Assembly (NCBI GenBank): GCA_013816685.1
Contig: JACDDX010000048.1
Span: 1 to 9,257, forward strand
Length of the DNA stretch: 9,257 nt
Reading direction: 5' to 3'
Source: Gemmatimonadales bacterium
GTDB lineage: Bacteria; Gemmatimonadota; Gemmatimonadetes; Gemmatimonadales; GWC2-71-9
In this document: positions 6,090-9,257 of the stretch, one piece after another
How positions within the stretch are numbered: the stretch's first letter is position 1
Layout of the letters: every line of letters begins with the position of its first letter
Translations under genes and position numbers: made by a program
Notes under the pieces: generated by a model
Database searches by the model: none
The model's input: the letters and a program-made list of their open reading frames with translations, nothing else
Told to the model about the DNA's origin: nothing

Positions 6090-6875
6090 ATGATTTACGT
6101 TTGCATACCAAGCTATAACGAGGCCCCGACACTCGGGCTCCTGCTCTGGAAGACCCGGCAGGTCTTCACCGCCTTCACCCGCGAGTATCAGCTCATCGTC
6201 TGCGACGACGGCTCTACCGACGCCACGGCAGAGCTGCTCGAACCCTATGCCCGGGTGCTGCCGCTGAGCGTTATCCGGCATCCGGAGCGCCGCGGCTATG
6301 CGGCGGCTGTCGAAGCGCTGCTGCGGCTGGCCGTGGAACGGACCGACCGGCCCAAACGCGACTGCGCGATCGTCATGCACGCCGACTTCACCCATTCCCC
6401 CCACTACATCCCTGACCTGGTCCGGCGCATCGACAGTGGCGCCGACGTCGTGGTCGCCGAAGGGCGGGTGCAGGGTGAACCCTCCAGCGGATATCGCTGG
6501 ATCCGGTGGCTGGCACCGCGGCTGCTCCGAGGCAGACTTTCGATTCCGGGCGTGACCGATGTCGTGAGCGGGTTCTCGGCGTTCCGACTTATCGCGCTCA
6601 GGAACGCCTTCCGCAGTCACCCGGAGCCGCTGCTCACCAGCGACGGCTGGGCGGTGAATGCGGAGCTGCTCGGCTACGCCGCGCGCCATGCCCGACGGAT
6701 CGAGACCGTGGACGCGGTCGAGCGGCACGACCTCCGCCGCCGGCCCAGCCGGGTGGCGCCCTGGGACATGACGGTCTCGATGTGGCGGGCGAGCCGGGCT
6801 CTCAGTTTGCGTCCGCCGCACTCGGAACCGCTCGACACTCTGGCCCATCGCGAGCCGACGACGGTTGGCCAGTGA
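6090..6875 (+). CDS. Family 2 glycosyltransferase, DPM1-like
   Basis: The 261-residue soluble GT-A enzyme begins with the typical first strand MIYVCIPSYNEAPTLG (1-16). It has CDDGSTD (38-44), where D39/D40 bind the nucleotide; a metal-site region MHADFTHSP (96-104); and GVTDVVSGFSAFR (154-166), which resembles the GVxDxxSGFxAF stretch of dolichol/polyprenol-phosphate mannose synthases. No membrane helix follows, so it is the short DPM1-like form. Such enzymes move a sugar from a nucleotide donor to a polyprenyl phosphate or another acceptor. The usual first Asp of the DXD motif is His97 here, while D99 is kept. The stop overlaps the next GTG start (GTGA, 6872-6875). It probably acts with the upstream GT4 in one envelope glycan pathway (inference). 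Confidence 0.85.
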   Translation: MIYVCIPSYNEAPTLGLLLWKTRQVFTAFTREYQLIVCDDGSTDATAELLEPYARVLPLSVIRHPERRGYAAAVEALLRLAVERTDRPKRDCAIVMHADFTHSPHYIPDLVRRIDSGADVVVAEGRVQGEPSSGYRWIRWLAPRLLRGRLSIPGVTDVVSGFSAFRLIALRNAFRSHPEPLLTSDGWAVNAELLGYAARHARRIETVDAVERHDLRRRPSRVAPWDMTVSMWRASRALSLRPPHSEPLDTLAHREPTTVGQ

Positions 6876-7609
6876 CGTCGCTGGCGCTGGCCCTCGTCCT
6901 GCTTCAGGGTGCAGCGTATCCCCCGGCCGCCGTCCCGCGCGTGTACCCCTTCGGCGTCGGCGAGACGCTCAGCTATTCGGCCAAGCTCGGCATGATCACA
7001 CTCGGGTCGGGCACGCTGCAGGTCGCCTCGCTCGATACCGTCCGGGGTTCGGAGAGCTTCCGCTTCCGGTTTCGTCTCACAGGCAAGAACATGTTCTACA
7101 GCCTCGACGACATCCTGGAGTCGTGGGTAGCGACCGAGAACTTCAACTCGCTTCGGTTCGTGCAGGACTTTACCGAGAACGACAGGCGGCGCCAGCGACG
7201 CTACGAAATCTTTCCCGATTCGGGATTCTTCCGGGAGCACGGCAAGGACACGGCGCTCGCCGCGCCCGCCAATCCGCTCGATGACGCCGCCTTCTTCTAT
7301 TTCATCCGGGTGACGCCGCTGCAGCTCGGCCGATCCTATCAGTACGACCGCTATTTCCGGAAGGACAAGAATCCGGTCCGCATCGCGGTGGTGAAGCGCG
7401 AAACGATGGATCTGCCCGGCGGCCGAAAAGTGGCCTGCCTGGTCCTGCGCCCCGTCATCGACACCAAGGGCATGTTCTCGAAACGCTCCGAGACGCAGAT
7501 CTGGCTCACGGACGACGCCCGGCGCCTGCCGGTACAGATCCGGACGAGATTTCCCTTCGGCACCGTCACGCTCCGCCTCACGGACGTTCGCCTTGCGGCG
7601 GGACGGTAG
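6872..7609 (+). CDS. Secreted DUF3108-domain protein
   Basis: The 245-residue protein starts at GTG 6872, which overlaps the previous stop by 4 bp and gives a short signal-like N-terminus (TSLALALVLLQGAAYPPAA). The rest is a beta-rich DUF3108 fold: YPFGVGETLSYSAKLG (25-40), LESWVATENFNSLRFVQDF (82-100), RRRQRRYEIFPDSG (105-118), NPLDDAAFFYFIR (134-146), YDRYFRKDKNPVRIAVV (158-174) and QIWLTDDARRLPVQIRTRF (209-227). DUF3108 proteins are exported and of unproven role; the antiparallel sheet recalls lipoprotein- or lipid-binding folds. There is no lipobox cysteine, so it is probably periplasmic. The coupling to two glycosyltransferase genes suggests an envelope role (inference). The next gene begins 2 bp after its stop. 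Confidence 0.82.
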   Translation: MTSLALALVLLQGAAYPPAAVPRVYPFGVGETLSYSAKLGMITLGSGTLQVASLDTVRGSESFRFRFRLTGKNMFYSLDDILESWVATENFNSLRFVQDFTENDRRRQRRYEIFPDSGFFREHGKDTALAAPANPLDDAAFFYFIRVTPLQLGRSYQYDRYFRKDKNPVRIAVVKRETMDLPGGRKVACLVLRPVIDTKGMFSKRSETQIWLTDDARRLPVQIRTRFPFGTVTLRLTDVRLAAGR

Positions 7610-7611
7610 GC

Positions 7612-8565
7612 GTGCCGCCCCGTGAGGCGGATTTCTCTCGCCTCACCACAGTGCCGGTGAGCGGTCGTGCCAATAAGGTGAACCGCTCGCTGCTCGCCGA
7701 CCCCCCCGGTTCCGACCGCTCCTTCACGGCCTTTCTCGGTTCGCTGCCCGACATCCTCGCCGCCCGCGACCTTCGCGCCGTCATCAACGGTGTCGCGGGC
7801 GCCGCCCGCTCCGGTCGCGGTCTGGTCCTGCTGCTGGGCGGGCACGTCGTCAAGGTGGGCCTGGGGCCACTGGTCAACCTCTGGATCGAGCGCGGCATCG
7901 TCACGCACGTTGCGATGAACGGCGCCGCGGCCATCCACGATTACGAACTGGCGGCGTTCGGCGGCACCAGCGAGGACGTGGAGAGTGGTCTTGCGGACGG
8001 CACGTTCGGCATGGCGGAAGAGACGGGCGCGGAGATGAACGCCGCCATCAGCGAGGCGCATCGCTGCGACGAAGGCATGGGTGAAGGGCTCGGCCGCGCA
8101 CTCGCGGCGCGGGCCGAGTGTCCCGGGGAGAGCGCGTCGATCCTGCTGGCCTGCCGCCGCCATGGCGTGCCGCTCACCGTGCACACGACGGTCGGCGCGG
8201 AGATCACGCACCAGCATCCGGCCGCGGATGGTGCGGCGATCGGCGCGACCAGCCATCGCGACTTTCGACGGCTGGCCGGCTCCCTGCCCGCCCTGGACGA
8301 GGGAGGCGCGGTGCTGAACTGGGGGAGCGCGGTGGTCCTGCCGGAGGTGTTCCTCAAGGCGCTGACGGTAGCGCGGAATCTCGAGCAGGGACGGCCCACC
8401 CGATTTCTCGCCGCCGATTTCGACATGCAGCGTCACTACCGCCCGCGGGTGAACGTGGTGCAGCGTCCGACCCGTGGGGGTGGGCAGGGGCTGATGCTCA
8501 CGGGGCACCATGAAATCATGATGCCCCTGGTGGTGTGGGGAGTCGTCGAGGCGATCGGCGCCTGA
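7612..8565 (+). CDS. Deoxyhypusine-synthase-like protein, bacterial type
   Basis: The 317-residue protein starts at GTG 7612, 2 bp after the DUF3108 stop, preceded by a weak GGGACGG. Its segments LLLGGHVVKVGLGPLVNLWIERG (73-95), VAMNGAAAIHDYELAAFG (100-117), DGTFGMAEETG (129-139), SILLACRRHGVPLTVHTTVG (176-195), HQHPAADGAAIG (200-211) and NWGSAVVLPEVFLKAL (236-251) look like the Rossmann-like core of the deoxyhypusine synthase family (COG1899). True deoxyhypusine synthase modifies eIF5A in eukaryotes and archaea using NAD and spermidine; ordinary bacteria lack eIF5A. No lysine occurs after K249, so the catalytic lysine of the eukaryotic enzyme seems absent. The bacterial relatives have no function known to me; an NAD-dependent polyamine or amine transfer is possible. 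The family call is from remembered similarity, not a search. Confidence 0.6.
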   Translation: MPPREADFSRLTTVPVSGRANKVNRSLLADPPGSDRSFTAFLGSLPDILAARDLRAVINGVAGAARSGRGLVLLLGGHVVKVGLGPLVNLWIERGIVTHVAMNGAAAIHDYELAAFGGTSEDVESGLADGTFGMAEETGAEMNAAISEAHRCDEGMGEGLGRALAARAECPGESASILLACRRHGVPLTVHTTVGAEITHQHPAADGAAIGATSHRDFRRLAGSLPALDEGGAVLNWGSAVVLPEVFLKALTVARNLEQGRPTRFLAADFDMQRHYRPRVNVVQRPTRGGGQGLMLTGHHEIMMPLVVWGVVEAIGA

Positions 8566-8590
8566 CGCGGGCCGCGGCTCGCGTCAGGCG
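8559..8590. terminator. Perfect hairpin between convergent genes, probable bidirectional terminator
   Basis: An 11-bp perfect stem (cgcctgacgcg at 8559-8569, cgcgtcaggcg at 8580-8590) encloses a 10-nt loop that itself contains the palindrome gccgcggc. The left arm includes the stop codon of the deoxyhypusine-synthase-like gene (8563-8565), and the right arm ends 4 bp before the stop of the minus-strand membrane protein. There is no T-tract on either strand, so it differs from a classical intrinsic terminator, but position and symmetry support a role in ending both transcripts or protecting their 3' ends. Confidence 0.65.
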
Positions 8591-8594
8591 TGTA

Positions 8595-8801
8595 TCAATG
8601 CCCGCGCACCGCCTGACGAATGCGGGAGGCCGTGTCAGGGGCGACGAGGCGAAGCAGCAGATAGACCACGAAGCCGAGCAGGGCCAGCTTGAGCAGCGCG
8701 AAGAACAACCCCGCCAGCAGGAACACCCCGCCGAACACGACCTTCAGCAGAAACAGCGCGATCACCGCGAACAGGGCCAAGCCAAGCAGGTTCCGGAGCA
8801 T
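8595..8801 (-). CDS. Small two-helix membrane protein
   Basis: The 68-residue product MLRNLLGLALFAVIALFLLK... is almost wholly hydrophobic from residue 5 to 53, enough for two membrane helices with a short Gly-rich turn around 24-31, followed by a basic tail (RLVAPDTASRIRQAVRGH). Start ATG 8801 is chosen because GGGAGA lies 8 nt upstream; an upstream in-frame ATG at 8852 would add 17 charged residues overlapping the leader of the next gene. Short hydrophobic proteins of this kind are common in this type of genome and have no known function; a role in envelope stress or membrane organisation would be a guess. It is convergent with the deoxyhypusine-synthase-like gene and divergent from thiO. 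Confidence 0.65.
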   Translation of the reverse strand: MLRNLLGLALFAVIALFLLKVVFGGVFLLAGLFFALLKLALLGFVVYLLLRLVAPDTASRIRQAVRGH

Positions 8802-8820
8802 ACTACGTTTCTCCCGATTC

Positions 8821-8847
8821 AGGTCGTGGCGCCGTACGCCGCGACCT
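8821..8847 (+). promoter_or_regulatory. Hairpin in the leader between the membrane-protein gene and thiO
   Basis: An 11-bp stem with one T-G wobble (aggtcgtggcg at 8821-8831, cgccgcgacct at 8837-8847) has a 5-nt loop and is followed by TTCACAAAGTTTC. It lies in the 71-bp divergent gap, 25 bp before the thiO start. It could act as an operator, an attenuator-like hairpin or chance structure. It does not resemble a TPP riboswitch. Confidence 0.4.
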
Positions 8848-8872
8848 TTCACAAAGTTTCAGCGGACGACTG

Positions 8873-9257
8873 GTGGCCACGACCTACGACGTCATCGTAA
8901 TCGGCGGCGGCGCGGCAGGCGCGGCTTGCGCCCGGGAGCTCGCGCTGGCGGGACTCGGCGTGCTCATTCTGGAGCCCGGCGGGGCGATGGGGCAGGCGTG
9001 GCGTGCGGCAGCCGGTATGCTCGCCCCACAGATCGAGGCGGCCCAGGACGACCCGATCTTCGAGCTGGCCATCGCCGGGCGCGAACACTACTCGGCGCTC
9101 GCGCCGGCGCTGCTGGAGACCACCGGCATCGACGTGGGACTCTGGCGCGAGGGAATCGTCAGCCTCGCCAGCCGTGCGGACCTCGCCGACGAGTTGCGCG
9201 AGCGTGCCCGGTGGCAGCGGGCCCGGGGCTTTGCCGCCGACTGGCTGGATGCAGGGG
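8873..9257 (+). CDS. thiO: FAD-dependent amine oxidase, ThiO (glycine oxidase) type, 3' end outside window
   Basis: 128 residues are visible before the window ends. The N-terminus YDVIVIGGGAAGAACARELA (5-24) is a dinucleotide-binding fold with GGGAAG (11-16), and the acidic residue ending its second strand is E34. The stretch WRAAAGMLAPQIEA (43-56) followed by DPIFELAIAGREHY and TGIDVGLWREGIVSLA (84-99) is typical of ThiO and the DAO/glycine oxidase group. ThiO oxidises glycine to iminoglycine for the thiazole of thiamine. GTG 8873 is the only start that fits; a weak GGAC lies about 8 nt upstream. The rest of a thiamine operon would lie beyond the window. D-amino acid oxidase of the same family is the main alternative. 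Confidence 0.75.
   Translation, partial: MATTYDVIVIGGGAAGAACARELALAGLGVLILEPGGAMGQAWRAAAGMLAPQIEAAQDDPIFELAIAGREHYSALAPALLETTGIDVGLWREGIVSLASRADLADELRERARWQRARGFAADWLDAG

Noticed and set aside
7351..8511. Open frame of 386 codons on the minus strand across the DUF3108 and deoxyhypusine-synthase-like genes
   Set aside because: It spans the junction of two well supported plus-strand genes, is rich in His, Arg and Gln as antisense frames are, and has no domain pattern.
8802..8872. TPP riboswitch before thiO
   Set aside because: The 71-bp gap lacks the CUGAGA core and is too short for the aptamer.
8535..8900. Plus-strand open frame of 121 codons over the small membrane protein
   Set aside because: It is Gln/Glu/Arg-rich, as expected opposite a Leu-rich hydrophobic gene; the minus strand has a good ribosome binding site and a clear membrane protein.
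1..9257. Mobile element, prophage, toxin-antitoxin or defence island
   Set aside because: No transposase, integrase, terminal inverted repeats, att-like duplications, CRISPR repeats or known defence domains are visible; base composition looks even throughout.

Overview
The window is GC-rich bacterial chromosome, almost fully coding, with short intergenic gaps, several 4-bp stop/start overlaps and few Shine-Dalgarno sites. The protein styles (an SRPBCC protein with an N-terminal LLDPERG anchor, a GT4 enzyme with a GREWRGGQ N-terminus, a secreted DUF3108 protein and a deoxyhypusine-synthase-like protein) suggest Gemmatimonadota or a similar lineage. That placement is inference from remembered sequence style, not a database search. 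I see no phage, transposon, CRISPR, tRNA or rRNA signature. No gene-free stretch exceeds 300 bases; the longest is 379-554.

Layout: (1) 1-378, minus: 5'-terminal part of an SRPBCC protein, with an exact 19-bp tandem duplication running into its ribosome binding site. (2) 555-2427, plus: an OsmC-family protein (probably leaderless), a small lipoprotein and a PuuD-type class I amidotransferase. (3) 2281-2991, minus: an unrecognised helical protein. Its 3' end is antisense to the amidotransferase tail, and its start shares a CATG with the next gene. (4) 2990-8565, plus: a tightly packed probable operon of a GAF-PAS hybrid histidine kinase, a GT4 glycosyltransferase without a normal start codon, a GT2 glycosyltransferase, a secreted DUF3108 protein and a deoxyhypusine-synthase-like protein. 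(5) 8559-8590: a perfect hairpin between convergent genes. (6) 8595-8801, minus: a small two-helix membrane protein. (7) 8873 to the window end, plus: the N-terminal part of a ThiO-type FAD amine oxidase.

How the parts may fit: the two glycosyltransferases plus an exported DUF3108 protein suggest synthesis or handling of a cell-envelope glycoconjugate, and the linked sensor kinase could tune it. This rests on gene packing, not on evidence of pathway. The strongest leads are the overlap architecture around the unknown minus-strand gene, the GT4 gene without a canonical start, and the deoxyhypusine-synthase-like protein, which has no lysine in the C-terminal region where the classical catalytic lysine would be expected. 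I did not find a convincing new defence or mobile system.
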